A stretch of DNA of 64,000 nucleotides, from assembly GCF_014190875.1 (NCBI RefSeq), contig NZ_JACHVS010000001.1:558001-622000 (forward strand). The letters are read 5' to 3'. Below are positions 21,510 through 29,181 of the stretch, piece after piece. Source of the stretch: Paeniglutamicibacter cryotolerans (GTDB lineage: Bacteria; Actinomycetota; Actinomycetes; Actinomycetales; Micrococcaceae). The notes under the pieces are model-generated. The model searched no databases. It was not told the origin of the DNA and saw only the letters and a list, made by a program, of their open reading frames with translations. The position numbers were made by a program, and so were the translations under genes. Positions within the stretch are counted from its first letter, which is position 1. Every line of letters begins with the position of its first letter.

Positions 21510-21728
21510 ATGATCTCGTTAACGCAGCAGGACATCCCCGATGATCCCTACGAGGCCGCAGCGCCCGACACCGGATCCACTTCCGCGCCCAGTTCGAACA
21601 CTTCCTCACTCATCGGCCGCCGCTTCGACATCACCGTTCCCGGACTCGGCTTCGCCGTGCCGGTATCGTTCGCCTGGGCAGGCGATCCAACTGCGTGGCT
21701 GCCCGCCGGCACTGTGATGCACGCATGA
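21510..21728 (+). CDS. Small hypothetical protein upstream of FMN-binding gene
   Basis: A 72-residue frame with no recognised domain. It is acidic and Ser/Thr-rich at the N-terminus, then has a hydrophobic stretch (VPGLGFAVPVSFAWAG) that may be a membrane or surface segment. Its TGA overlaps the ATG of the next gene in an ATGA junction, which argues for a real, coupled gene. A TACGGT -10-like hexamer lies at 21489-21494, giving a very short leader. No ribosome binding site is visible. It could also be an untranslated leader read by chance. Confidence 0.35.
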   Translation: MISLTQQDIPDDPYEAAAPDTGSTSAPSSNTSSLIGRRFDITVPGLGFAVPVSFAWAGDPTAWLPAGTVMHA

Positions 21729-22018
21729 GGATTCACGTCGTACTGCTCTCGGCACTGGCTTCGGCCGGGCTGGTGGCGGCCGGCTTCTCCGCTGGCACGT
21801 TGGCCACCGCACCGACGGTCCCCGACTCCTACCAAGCCGATGCGGCACTACTCCCGGGCACCATAGCGCAGCTCTCCCCGGCACCGACCCGGATTGTCAC
21901 CCGCGCCCAGCTGCTGGGAGCCAACGCGGCATCGGTGCAGCTGGTGGGTTCGCCGGCCTACACCGCACAGGGGTACCAGGACTCCATGCAGGCATACCTG
22001 GATGCGGCCCGTGCCTGA
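21725..22018 (+). CDS. Small exported FMN-binding-domain-like protein (degenerate acceptor site)
   Basis: A 97-residue protein with an N-terminal signal or anchor helix (HVVLLSALASAGLVAAGFSAGTLA), then a short domain ending VQLVGSPAYTAQGYQDSMQAYL. This end resembles the C-terminal part of FMN-binding domains, whose usual SGATYTS acceptor motif receives FMN on its first Thr. Here the motif reads GSPAYTA, so the expected acceptor Thr is Ala. The gene overlaps its ApbE-like partner by 8 nt. Homology is clear in pattern, but covalent flavinylation seems unlikely at the usual residue; a nearby Ser or Thr might substitute. Confidence 0.6.
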   Translation: MRIHVVLLSALASAGLVAAGFSAGTLATAPTVPDSYQADAALLPGTIAQLSPAPTRIVTRAQLLGANAASVQLVGSPAYTAQGYQDSMQAYLDAARA

Positions 22019-22799
22019 GCCGCTGCACACAGCGAGCTTCCCGGTGCTCGGCACCGTGTTGGGCATCAGTTCACCGCTGCCCCGCAGGGAACTCGACGCA
22101 GCGGCGCGGGGCGTTTCGCTGATGCTCGCCGGCTATCTCGGCGCCGGATCCGGACGCTCGCTTCAGGCCCAGATCGATGCGGTGGCCATCGGTTCGCTCG
22201 CCCTCGAGGACAGCAGCCAAACGGTGCGCTCGCTGCACCGGCTGGCTCTGCACTGGCGGGAGCGGACACTCGGCGCCTTTACTCCCGGTGAGAGGTACCC
22301 GGAACTGGCGGGGTTGCTCCGGCCCTATCTGATGGGGCAGGCGGCATCGGTGCTGCTGGATTTCGGCATCCCGCACTGGGCCGTTAACCTCGGCGGGGAC
22401 ATCGCCTGCTCCGGGTCGCCGACGCCATCGGTCCCGACGGGTTCGGATCCCTTTTACGGCACGCCGTGGCGGGCCGGGATCACCGATCCGTTCGGCCCCG
22501 GGCTGCTGCTTGCCGATGTCCCGCTGGCCGGAACCCCGGGATTCACCGCAGCCCTGGCCACCTCGGCCGGAACACCGGCCTCGACCTACCGGCAGGTCAG
22601 CGTGCTCGGCCCCGACATCGTGGAGGCCGACGTGCTGGCCACCGCCATCCTCTCCGGCGGTGCAGACGTCCTAAGGGCCGCCTTGGCCGGGTCCCCGGTG
22701 CAAGTGCTGGCAGTCCACCACGACGGTGCGTTGGAGGCCTCCACCCGCTGGCCGACCTACGCTACTGAGCCAGCAGCACCTGGCGCACCGCCGTACTGA
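22011..22799 (+). CDS. ApbE-like FAD:protein FMN transferase homologue (divergent)
   Basis: A 262-residue protein starting at a GTG that overlaps the previous gene. ApbE-like signatures are FPVLGTVLGISSP at the N-terminus, AVNLGGDIACSG in the middle, WRAGITDP, and the late VEADVLATAIL helix. Two features of active enzymes look altered: the usual KG before the alpha-helix reads MG (LMGQAAS), and the late HHIxDPxTG motif is not recognisable. True ApbE proteins attach FMN to a Thr of an FMN-binding domain. With its partner also altered, this pair may be a diverged or inactive flavinylation unit. Its 3' end overlaps the convergent serine hydrolase gene by 38 nt. Confidence 0.65.
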   Translation: MPEPLHTASFPVLGTVLGISSPLPRRELDAAARGVSLMLAGYLGAGSGRSLQAQIDAVAIGSLALEDSSQTVRSLHRLALHWRERTLGAFTPGERYPELAGLLRPYLMGQAASVLLDFGIPHWAVNLGGDIACSGSPTPSVPTGSDPFYGTPWRAGITDPFGPGLLLADVPLAGTPGFTAALATSAGTPASTYRQVSVLGPDIVEADVLATAILSGGADVLRAALAGSPVQVLAVHHDGALEASTRWPTYATEPAAPGAPPY

Positions 22800-23922
22800 G
22801 CCGTCCCGCACGCGATGCAGTGCCACCCTCCTCGGCACGCGTCGGCACATAGCCGAAGCCCAGCGAGTAGGCCGGGTCGGCGTAGCCGAGGGCGCCGTTG
22901 GTGCCATCGTGCCCGAAGGTCCGCCAAGAGCCGAAGTCGTTGGATGGCGTCGGCTTCATGAAGACGATGCCGAAGGCAGTCTCGGTCCCGACGCAGCGGT
23001 CGGCACCGAAGACCCGTTCGCTCGAGAGCGCCGCCTGCGTGGCGGCGGTGAGGATCGGCGGGGCGATGCTTCCGTCGGGCCCCTGGATTCCGGTGCTCGC
23101 CGCGGCATAGAGCCGGGCCAGCCCGCGGGCGCTGGCTACGCCGCCGAGTGATGAGATGCCGCCGGCCCGCACAGCGCGCACGTTGGGGATCTGGAGGAAG
23201 TCGTAGCCCGGACCCTCGGGACCCTCGAACCCGGCAGTGGAGTTCACCGACAGGCCCAGGAGCGAGAAGGGGTCCATGAATGGCGCCGGCGGGCCCTGCA
23301 GTGGTGCCAATACGTTGGTGTATCGAGGTTCCAGCTCCTCCGGCAGCCCCAGGTGGAAATCGATGTCGTGGGGAATGCGGATCAGGCGTGCGTAGATCTG
23401 CTGCAGGCTTTCACCGGTAGTGCGCCGGGCCAGTTCCTCCATGAAGACGCCCATGCTGAGCGCATGGTAGCCGTGTGTGGAACCCGGGGACCACACCGGT
23501 TCGGCCGCCGCCAGGATGGCCGCCGCCAGCCGGGAGTCGGTGAGTTCCTCCGGAGTGAAACCACCCTCGACCCCCAGTAGCCCGGCCTGGTGGCTGAGCA
23601 GCTGGGCGACGGTAATGGAAGCCTTGCCCGCGGCGGCGAACTCCGGCCAGTACAGGGCAACCGGGGCCTCGAGATCCAGGACGCCGTCCTGCACCAGCAG
23701 GCCCATCACCATCGCTCCCGCCCCCTTGCTGCAGGAGAACACACCGGTCAGCGAGTCCAGGGTGCAGTCGGGGCCCACTGCAAGATCCAGCACCGGGACA
23801 CCGGCGTGGTAGACCGCCAGCTGCGCCGAATAGCCGGGGTCCTGCTTCGCGAAGGAGCCCAACAGGTCGGCCACCGGAGCAAACCGGGGATCGATGATTT
23901 CCGCTGATGAATTCGATTGCAT
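22762..23922 (-). CDS. Serine hydrolase, beta-lactamase/EstB-like family
   Basis: A 386-residue enzyme of the class C beta-lactamase/penicillin-binding fold without signal peptide. The nucleophile motif SxxK is SCSK at residues 63-66, the Tyr motif is in STHGYHALSMG, and the third motif region is FGHDGTNGALGYADP (HxG type, as in EstB esterases). It probably hydrolyses esters rather than beta-lactams. ATG 23922 was chosen at the conserved start; only a weak GGTGAG precedes it. It overlaps the convergent ApbE-like gene by 38 nt. Confidence 0.85.
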   Translation of the reverse strand: MQSNSSAEIIDPRFAPVADLLGSFAKQDPGYSAQLAVYHAGVPVLDLAVGPDCTLDSLTGVFSCSKGAGAMVMGLLVQDGVLDLEAPVALYWPEFAAAGKASITVAQLLSHQAGLLGVEGGFTPEELTDSRLAAAILAAAEPVWSPGSTHGYHALSMGVFMEELARRTTGESLQQIYARLIRIPHDIDFHLGLPEELEPRYTNVLAPLQGPPAPFMDPFSLLGLSVNSTAGFEGPEGPGYDFLQIPNVRAVRAGGISSLGGVASARGLARLYAAASTGIQGPDGSIAPPILTAATQAALSSERVFGADRCVGTETAFGIVFMKPTPSNDFGSWRTFGHDGTNGALGYADPAYSLGFGYVPTRAEEGGTASRAGRLSTAVRQVLLAQ

Positions 23923-23966
23923 GCTCACCGGCCCCACACTACCCGGCAGGCTCGACGGGGCCTGTG

Positions 23967-24863
23967 CTAGGCAGTGGGCGTTTCCTGGCGGAAGCGCAGC
24001 CGCCAGCGATCCCCGGCCCGCTCCCACAGCGAGCTGCACAGCACCACGTCCACGGCATCCACCATCCGGTAGGCGATCTGGATCAGCGTCGGGGCCAACT
24101 TGTTGGCGGCCAACAGATCGACCCGCCCCACCGGCAGCGGCTCGAAGCCCTCGGCGAGTGCGGCCAGCAGCCTGGCCTTATCGGTCAGTGATCCATCGCG
24201 GCTGATCTCCCGGAATTCGGGGTGCAGCAGGTGGTCCAGGTCGGAGATGTTCCCGCAGACCTCGGGGTCCTGCAGCTCCCGTTCCAGGGCCAACACGGTG
24301 TCGACGTCGTCCGCTGCACCGGCGGCTGGCGGTGCCGGGGATCCTGCGGAGGCCAAGGGGGCTGCCGGTTCTGGTTCAGCGGCCGCCGCGCCACCGGATC
24401 CGGCAAACCCCGGGCCGGCATCGGCGGGGCGCCCGGATTGGTAGGCTGTGGCGGCGGCGCGGGCCTTGTCATCGGCGGCCTCGTTCAGCGCGTGCCCGGC
24501 ATGGCCCTTGACCCATTCGAATTCGTAGGTCCGACCGACGATTTCCTTGTCGATGTCCTTGAGCAGGTCCATGTTCAGCACCGGCTTGCCATCGGATTTC
24601 TTCCAGCCCTTGCGCTTCCAGCCGGCCATCCACTTGGTGACGCAGTTGATCACGTACTGCGAATCACACAGGATGTGCAGCTTCTCTTCCGGCATGTGCC
24701 TGGTGGCCCGGAACAGGTCGAGCACCGCCATGAGCTCGCCCATGTTGTTCGTGCCATGCGGCCAGCCACCTGCACCCCAGCAATCCTCGTCGACATACCA
24801 GGCCCATCCTGCCGGGCCGGGGTTTCCAAGTGCTGAGCCGTCTGCTGCGGCGGTAATCGTCAT
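23967..24863 (-). CDS. RNase HI fused to a C-terminal DUF4440/NTF2-like domain
   Basis: A 298-residue fusion. Residues 1-140 are RNase HI: active-site Asp8 (AADGS), Glu43 (MGELMAV), Asp67 (ILCDSQYV) and Asp131/His121 (KGHAGHALNEAADD), all intact, so RNA of RNA-DNA hybrids should be cleaved. Residues about 142-190 form an Ala/Pro/Gly-rich linker. The rest is a DUF4440/SnoaL-like domain (ALERELQDPEV, LDHLLHPEFREIS, WRLRFRQE). ATG 24863 gives a canonical RNase H N-terminus; the longer frame to 24929 has no support. The role of the second domain is unknown; it may bind a small ligand or mediate dimerisation. Confidence 0.87.
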   Translation of the reverse strand: MTITAAADGSALGNPGPAGWAWYVDEDCWGAGGWPHGTNNMGELMAVLDLFRATRHMPEEKLHILCDSQYVINCVTKWMAGWKRKGWKKSDGKPVLNMDLLKDIDKEIVGRTYEFEWVKGHAGHALNEAADDKARAAATAYQSGRPADAGPGFAGSGGAAAAEPEPAAPLASAGSPAPPAAGAADDVDTVLALERELQDPEVCGNISDLDHLLHPEFREISRDGSLTDKARLLAALAEGFEPLPVGRVDLLAANKLAPTLIQIAYRMVDAVDVVLCSSLWERAGDRWRLRFRQETPTA

Positions 24864-25090
24864 GTGTTCAATCCTGCCACGGCGCACCGGACACACCGCG
24901 CGCCGTCTCACCCCGTGCCCGCCAACCATGGCCTTGCCCCACCCGTAGTCCTACGCTGGAGGCTCATGGATGGGGCCTGCATCGCGGCACCAGGAAACGC
25001 GCTTCCTCCGCAAGGAGGGGCGTCAGTCGCACCGGATGAGTAGATCCGACAGCCGTAGCCGCCTGCCGCCGTTCCTTTCGGTTCCCGTCC

Positions 25091-25120
25091 CCGGCAGTAG
25101 AACAACCGGCAGTAGAACAA
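25091..25120 (+). repeat. 15-bp perfect tandem duplication
   Basis: CCGGCAGTAGAACAA occurs twice head to tail, immediately before the ribosome binding site of the formaldehyde dehydrogenase gene. It is non-coding and looks like a recent slippage duplication. Confidence 0.9.
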
Positions 25121-25135
25121 TGGGAAAGGGCAGTG

Positions 25136-26362
25136 ATGCCAATGTCGTCGAACAAGGCAGTCGTTTGTCCTGAACCCGGGGTGGTCGAGGTCATCGACAC
25201 CCCCTTCCCCACCTTCGAACTCACCGACGGACCCGGAGTCAACCCCGCCAACGTGGGCCGCAAGGTCCCGCACGGGGTCATCCTGCGCACCGTGGCCACC
25301 AACATCTGCGGCTCGGACCAACACATGGTCCGCGGACGCACCACCGCCCCCACCGGCCTGGTCCTGGGCCACGAAATCACCGGCGAAGTCATCGAGGTGG
25401 GCCGGGACGTCGAATTCATCAAGGTCGGAGACATCGTCTCGGTCCCCTTCAACATCTCCTGCGGCCGCTGCCGCAACTGCAAGGAACAAAAGACCGGGAT
25501 CTGCCTGAACGTGAACCCCGACCGCCCCGGATCCGCCTACGGCTACGTCGACATGGGCGGCTGGGTCGGCGGCCAAGCCGAATACGTCCTGGTCCCCTAC
25601 GCCGACTGGAACCTGCTCCGGTTCCCGGACCGCGACCAGGCCCTGGAAAAGATCATGGACCTGACCATGCTCTCGGACATCCTGCCCACCGGCTTCCACG
25701 GCGCAGTCACCGCCGGGGTCACCGTCGGCTCCACCGTCTACGTCGCCGGCGCCGGACCGGTCGGCCTGGCCGCCGCAGCCTCCGCCCAGCTCCTCGGCGC
25801 CGCGGTGGTCATCGTCGGGGACCTGAACGAGGACCGCCTGGCCCAGGCCCGCTCCTTCGGCTGCGAAGGAATCAACGTCGCCCACGGGGACCCCGCGGAC
25901 CAGATCGAACAGCTGCTCGGCGTGCGCGAGGTCGATGCGGGCATCGACGCCGTCGGCTTCGAAGCCCGCGGCCACGGCCACGGCGCCGGGGCCGCCGAGG
26001 CCCCGGCCACCGTGCTGAACTCGCTCATGGACCTCACCGCCGCCGGAGGATCCCTGGGCATCCCGGGCCTCTACGTCACCGGGGATCCCGGAGCAGCGGA
26101 CGAAGCGGCCCAGAAGGGCTCCCTGTCCCTGTCCCTGGGCACCGGCTGGGCCAAATCCCTGTCCTTCACCACCGGACAATGCCCGGCCATGAAATACAAC
26201 CGGGCGTTGATGATGGCGATCCTGCACGATCGGATCCACATCGCCAAGGCCGTCAACGCGCAGGCGATCCTGCTCGAGGACGCCCCGCGCGGCTACGCCG
26301 AATTCGATGCCGGGGCCGCAACGAAGTACGTCCTGAACCCCAACGGCTACCTGAACCGGTAG
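25136..26362 (+). CDS. fdhA: Formaldehyde dehydrogenase, glutathione-independent type
   Basis: A 408-residue zinc-dependent medium-chain dehydrogenase resembling Pseudomonas putida FdhA. Catalytic zinc ligands are in NICGSDQH and GHEITGEV; the structural-zinc cysteine cluster is CGRCRNCKEQKTGIC; the NAD motif is VAGAGPVGLAAA followed by acidic GDLNEDR. This subfamily oxidises formaldehyde to formate with tightly bound NAD and no thiol cofactor. ATG 25136 is preferred: GGGAAAGGG lies 5 nt upstream. It is followed by a heme-binding-like gene, frameshifted here. Together they suggest C1 or aldehyde detoxification. Confidence 0.9.
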   Translation: MPMSSNKAVVCPEPGVVEVIDTPFPTFELTDGPGVNPANVGRKVPHGVILRTVATNICGSDQHMVRGRTTAPTGLVLGHEITGEVIEVGRDVEFIKVGDIVSVPFNISCGRCRNCKEQKTGICLNVNPDRPGSAYGYVDMGGWVGGQAEYVLVPYADWNLLRFPDRDQALEKIMDLTMLSDILPTGFHGAVTAGVTVGSTVYVAGAGPVGLAAAASAQLLGAAVVIVGDLNEDRLAQARSFGCEGINVAHGDPADQIEQLLGVREVDAGIDAVGFEARGHGHGAGAAEAPATVLNSLMDLTAAGGSLGIPGLYVTGDPGAADEAAQKGSLSLSLGTGWAKSLSFTTGQCPAMKYNRALMMAILHDRIHIAKAVNAQAILLEDAPRGYAEFDAGAATKYVLNPNGYLNR

Positions 26363-26368
26363 CCAACC

Positions 26369-26398
26369 GTTTCCCTTGTAAAGTGTTTCCCTTTTAAA
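26369..26398 (+). repeat. Direct repeat between fdhA and heme-binding-like gene
   Basis: GTTTCCCTTGTAAA (26369-26382) recurs with one change at 26385-26398, just before the AAAGGAG site of the next gene. It is another short tandem duplication flanking fdhA. Confidence 0.75.
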
Positions 26399-26409
26399 GG
26401 AGCAGTACC

Positions 26410-26809
26410 ATGTCATTGAATCTCGCTGACGCCCGCACCATCATTGCCGCCGCCGAGGCGCACGCCACCGAAATCGGCCAACCGATGAACATCGCAGTCG
26501 TGGATGCCGGGGGGGAACCTGGTATCCCATGTGCGCATGGATGGGGCCTGGCTGGGTAGCATCGACATTTCCATCAACAAGGCCTTCACCGCACGGGCTT
26601 TCGACCTGCCCACCAAGGACCTGGCCGATAATGCGCAGCCGACCCAGCAGTTTTACGGGATCCATGCCTCCAACCATGGGCGCATCATGATCTTTGCCGG
26701 AGGTATCCCGATCCGCAGCGATGGCGTGGTCGTGGGGGCGATCGGGGTCAGTGGAGGAGCCGGGGACCAGGACCAGGGCGTTGCGGAAGCCGGCGCCGCC
26801 GCCGTGTAG
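26410..26809 (+). pseudogene. GlcG/HbpS-like heme-binding protein, frameshifted
   Basis: The gene starts well (AAAGGAG 7 nt before ATG 26410) and encodes a GlcG/HbpS-family protein of about 133 residues. A run of seven G at 26509-26515 shifts the frame: with six G the protein reads VVDAGGNLVSHVRMDGAW and continues through IMIFAGGIPI and GAIGVSGGAGDQDQ to 26809. As written, translation ends after about 49 residues. Domain content on both sides of the shift is intact, so the lesion is recent, a slippage variant or a sequencing error. GlcG-like proteins bind heme or small acids; this one's role is unknown. Confidence 0.8.
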
Positions 26810-27002
26810 CGGCTGTGGCGTTGCCCAGTATCTGAGTGCCACTCGCGCATTGGCGTTGAACCGGTGCCTGTCCTGGAAAAACCTCGTTCCCCCGGTTGCC
26901 CCGGGAGAACGCCCGGGGCAGTCCCGGCGGGCGCCTCGCCGGCATCGAAGCCCCTGCCGGTCCAGCCCCTGGACTGTTGCGTGCGATCTGGAATGCCTCC
27001 CC

Positions 27003-27025
27003 GCCTAGATGATTGATTCCAAGGG
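27003..27025 (+). repeat. IS left terminal inverted repeat
   Basis: Begins GCCTAGATGATTG and is the exact complement of 28003-28025. It contains the TAG stop of the transposase (27005-27007). Confidence 0.88.
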
Positions 27026-27934
27026 TTCATGGTCATAGGCGGTCAGCGACCGCAGTGGATGGGAACCGGTGTTCAGGTTGTGCCAGATGGCCACGGTCAG
27101 CGCGAGGATGCGTTGCAGGACCCGCACGGTGACCCCGGCGATGGTCCTCCCGCCATGGGCCTCCAGGTCCAGCTGGCCCTTGAGGGTGTCGTTGATTGAC
27201 TCGATGACCTGACGCAGTGGCTTGAGCAGACTCTTTCCGGGACGGGGTTTCTCACCTTGACGGGTCGGACGGACCAGGGTGATCCCGGCCTCGGAGAGGT
27301 CCTGCTCGAAGGCCTTCCCGTAGTAGTTCTTGTCCGCGATGATGATCTGTCCCGGCTCCACCGGGGTGGGCAGGTTTTCCAGGATGCCCAGCAGGGTCTC
27401 ACGCTCATCGGCCTTCGCCCCGGTCAGCGCGTAGCCGACCGGCAGTCCGGTCGGGGTGCACAGCAGGTGCAGGCGCAGCCCCCAGAACCACCGTGAATGC
27501 GAGGCGCAGTACCCGTATTCGGCCCAGCCGGCCAGTTCGGAGCGGTGGGCCGTGGTGTGGGAGCGCCCGCATTCCACAGGGGTGGAATCGGCGAGCCACA
27601 GCTCATCGGACCAGAGCCCGGTGGTGTGGGCCAGGTGTTCGTTGAGAGCCTGCAGGGTCCCGCCCAGCTTCCGCAGCCGTTTGTTGTATCCGGGTTGTTG
27701 GGGCAGGTCCGGGAACCATCGGCGCAGGTCGTTATGGGATTGGCGGAGCCAGCGGCGTTCGGAGGTGAAGCCGAGCAGGGCCTGGAGGACCGCGATGGTG
27801 ACCAGTTCGGCGTCGCTGATCCGGGGCCCGAAGCCGATGGCCGGACGCCACGGGAGCAGGTGCGGATTGGCCTTCAGAAAGTCGTCCGCGCAGGCGTACA
27901 GTGCTGTTGCAAGGGTGTCCAGATCGGGAGCCAT
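27005..27934 (-). CDS. IS982 family transposase
   Basis: A 309-residue DDE transposase of normal IS982 length. The N-terminus has the DAELVTIAVLQALLGF segment; catalytic residues lie in LADSTPVEC (Asp), IIADKNYYG (Asp) and VIESINDTLK (Glu). The ATG at 27934 is preferred because the longer frame to 28015 runs into the right terminal repeat. The frame is intact, so the element may be active. The stop codon lies within the left terminal repeat. Confidence 0.92.
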   Translation of the reverse strand: MAPDLDTLATALYACADDFLKANPHLLPWRPAIGFGPRISDAELVTIAVLQALLGFTSERRWLRQSHNDLRRWFPDLPQQPGYNKRLRKLGGTLQALNEHLAHTTGLWSDELWLADSTPVECGRSHTTAHRSELAGWAEYGYCASHSRWFWGLRLHLLCTPTGLPVGYALTGAKADERETLLGILENLPTPVEPGQIIIADKNYYGKAFEQDLSEAGITLVRPTRQGEKPRPGKSLLKPLRQVIESINDTLKGQLDLEAHGGRTIAGVTVRVLQRILALTVAIWHNLNTGSHPLRSLTAYDHEPLESII

Positions 27935-28002
27935 CGGAACTCTCCAGGTTCGAATGTTGGGTATTACATCTCGATTCTGGACACCCTTGCCCGCGCTGTC
28001 AC

Positions 28003-28025
28003 CCCTTGGAATCAATCATCTAGGC
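28003..28025 (-). repeat. IS right terminal inverted repeat
   Basis: Exact inverted copy of 27003-27025. The CTA at 28020-28022 is the complement of the TAG stop codon of the adjacent GST-like gene. Confidence 0.88.
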
Positions 28026-29126
28026 CGGGTAGAGCGGGTTGTGCCCGGCTTCGACCCGCTCGTCATCGCGCACCGGGCCCGGTGCGGTGCCGGTCCCGAA
28101 CGGTGAACCGCCCAGGGCCTCGCGTCCGTGGGCGGTGAGCCAGACCGACTCGTCGGGTCCCGCCGGCACGATCCGGGTGGGGTTCACGTCCTCGTGGACC
28201 ATGTAGTAGTGCTTTTTGATCTGGTCGAAATCCACTGTGTCGCCGAAGCCGGGGGTCTGGAACAAGTCTCGTGCGTAGGCCCAGAGCACCGGCATTTCAG
28301 TGAGCTTGTTCCTGTTGCATTTGAAGTGGCCGTGATAGACGGCGTCGAAGCGCACCAGGGTGGTGAAGAGGCGCACGTCGGCCTCGGTGATGGAATCCCC
28401 CATCAGGTAGCGGCGGGTGGCCAGGCGTTCCTCGAGCCAGTCCATCGCGGTCCAGAGTCTGTTGTAGGCGTCCTCGTAGGCGGCCTGGTCACCGGCGAAC
28501 CCCGCCCGGTAGACCCCGTTGTTGACCTCGGTGAAGATCCGCTTGATCACCGGAATCATCTCGTCCAGCCGATCGGCTGGCAGCAGATCCGGGGCGCCCT
28601 CCCGGTGGAAGGCCTTCCACTGTGTGGAGAAGTCCAGCGTGATCTGCGGGTAGTCGTTGGTGACGACGGCCCCTGTGGGAACGTCGACGATGGCCGGGAC
28701 GGTAATGCCGCGCGGGTAGCCGGGGAAGCGCTTGAAGTAGTTCTCTTGGATGCGTTCGGTGCCCAGCACCGGGTCTACCCCTCCAGGATCCAAGTCGAAG
28801 GTCCACGAGCGCGCATCGTGCACCGGCCCCGGGGTACCCAGCGAGATGGCATCCTCGAGCCCCAGCAGCCGGCGCACGATGATGGCCCGGTTCGCCCACG
28901 GGCAGGCGCGGGCGGCGACGAGCCGGTACCGCCCCGCCTCGACCGGCCAGGCCGTCGCACCGGCGGACAGTCCTGCGGAGGGGTTGCCGATGGTTCCGCC
29001 GGTCGGAGCGGCGGAGGCCGTCACGGCGTCCGGGTCCGCGACGATCCGGTCCTCGATGTAGTGGGTGTCCCGGGTGAATTCTCCGCCGGTGACGTAGCTG
29101 CCTTGGGTGGAATGCGCTTCGCTCAT
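28020..29126 (-). CDS. Glutathionyl-hydroquinone reductase-like GST (YqjG/ECM4, Xi class)
   Basis: A 368-residue protein of the Xi-class glutathione transferase family. The catalytic cysteine is in the N-terminal thioredoxin-like domain (ARACPWANR); the family marker NDYPQITLDFSTQW follows; the C-terminal all-alpha domain contains MGDSITEADVRLFTTLVRFDAVYHGHFKCN. These enzymes reduce thiol-conjugated hydroquinones. In actinobacteria, which use mycothiol instead of glutathione, the thiol partner is probably mycothiol (inference). The last codon is followed by a TAG that belongs to the terminal repeat of the adjacent IS, so the native C-terminus may have been altered. Confidence 0.88.
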   Translation of the reverse strand: MSEAHSTQGSYVTGGEFTRDTHYIEDRIVADPDAVTASAAPTGGTIGNPSAGLSAGATAWPVEAGRYRLVAARACPWANRAIIVRRLLGLEDAISLGTPGPVHDARSWTFDLDPGGVDPVLGTERIQENYFKRFPGYPRGITVPAIVDVPTGAVVTNDYPQITLDFSTQWKAFHREGAPDLLPADRLDEMIPVIKRIFTEVNNGVYRAGFAGDQAAYEDAYNRLWTAMDWLEERLATRRYLMGDSITEADVRLFTTLVRFDAVYHGHFKCNRNKLTEMPVLWAYARDLFQTPGFGDTVDFDQIKKHYYMVHEDVNPTRIVPAGPDESVWLTAHGREALGGSPFGTGTAPGPVRDDERVEAGHNPLYPA

Positions 29127-29181
29127 GGCTTCAGCTTACGACCGGGCAGCGGGGTCCGGGCAAGGCCCGTTACCCCCGGTG

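Larger units (their letters stand above)
27003..28025 (-). mobile_element. IS982-type insertion sequence, about 1.02 kb
   Basis: A complete element with one transposase gene and perfect 23-bp terminal inverted repeats (27003-27025 and 28003-28025). I see no clear target-site duplication next to the ends, so the outermost bases are uncertain by a few positions. The right end lies at the 3' end of the neighbouring GST gene and supplies its stop codon. Confidence 0.88.
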
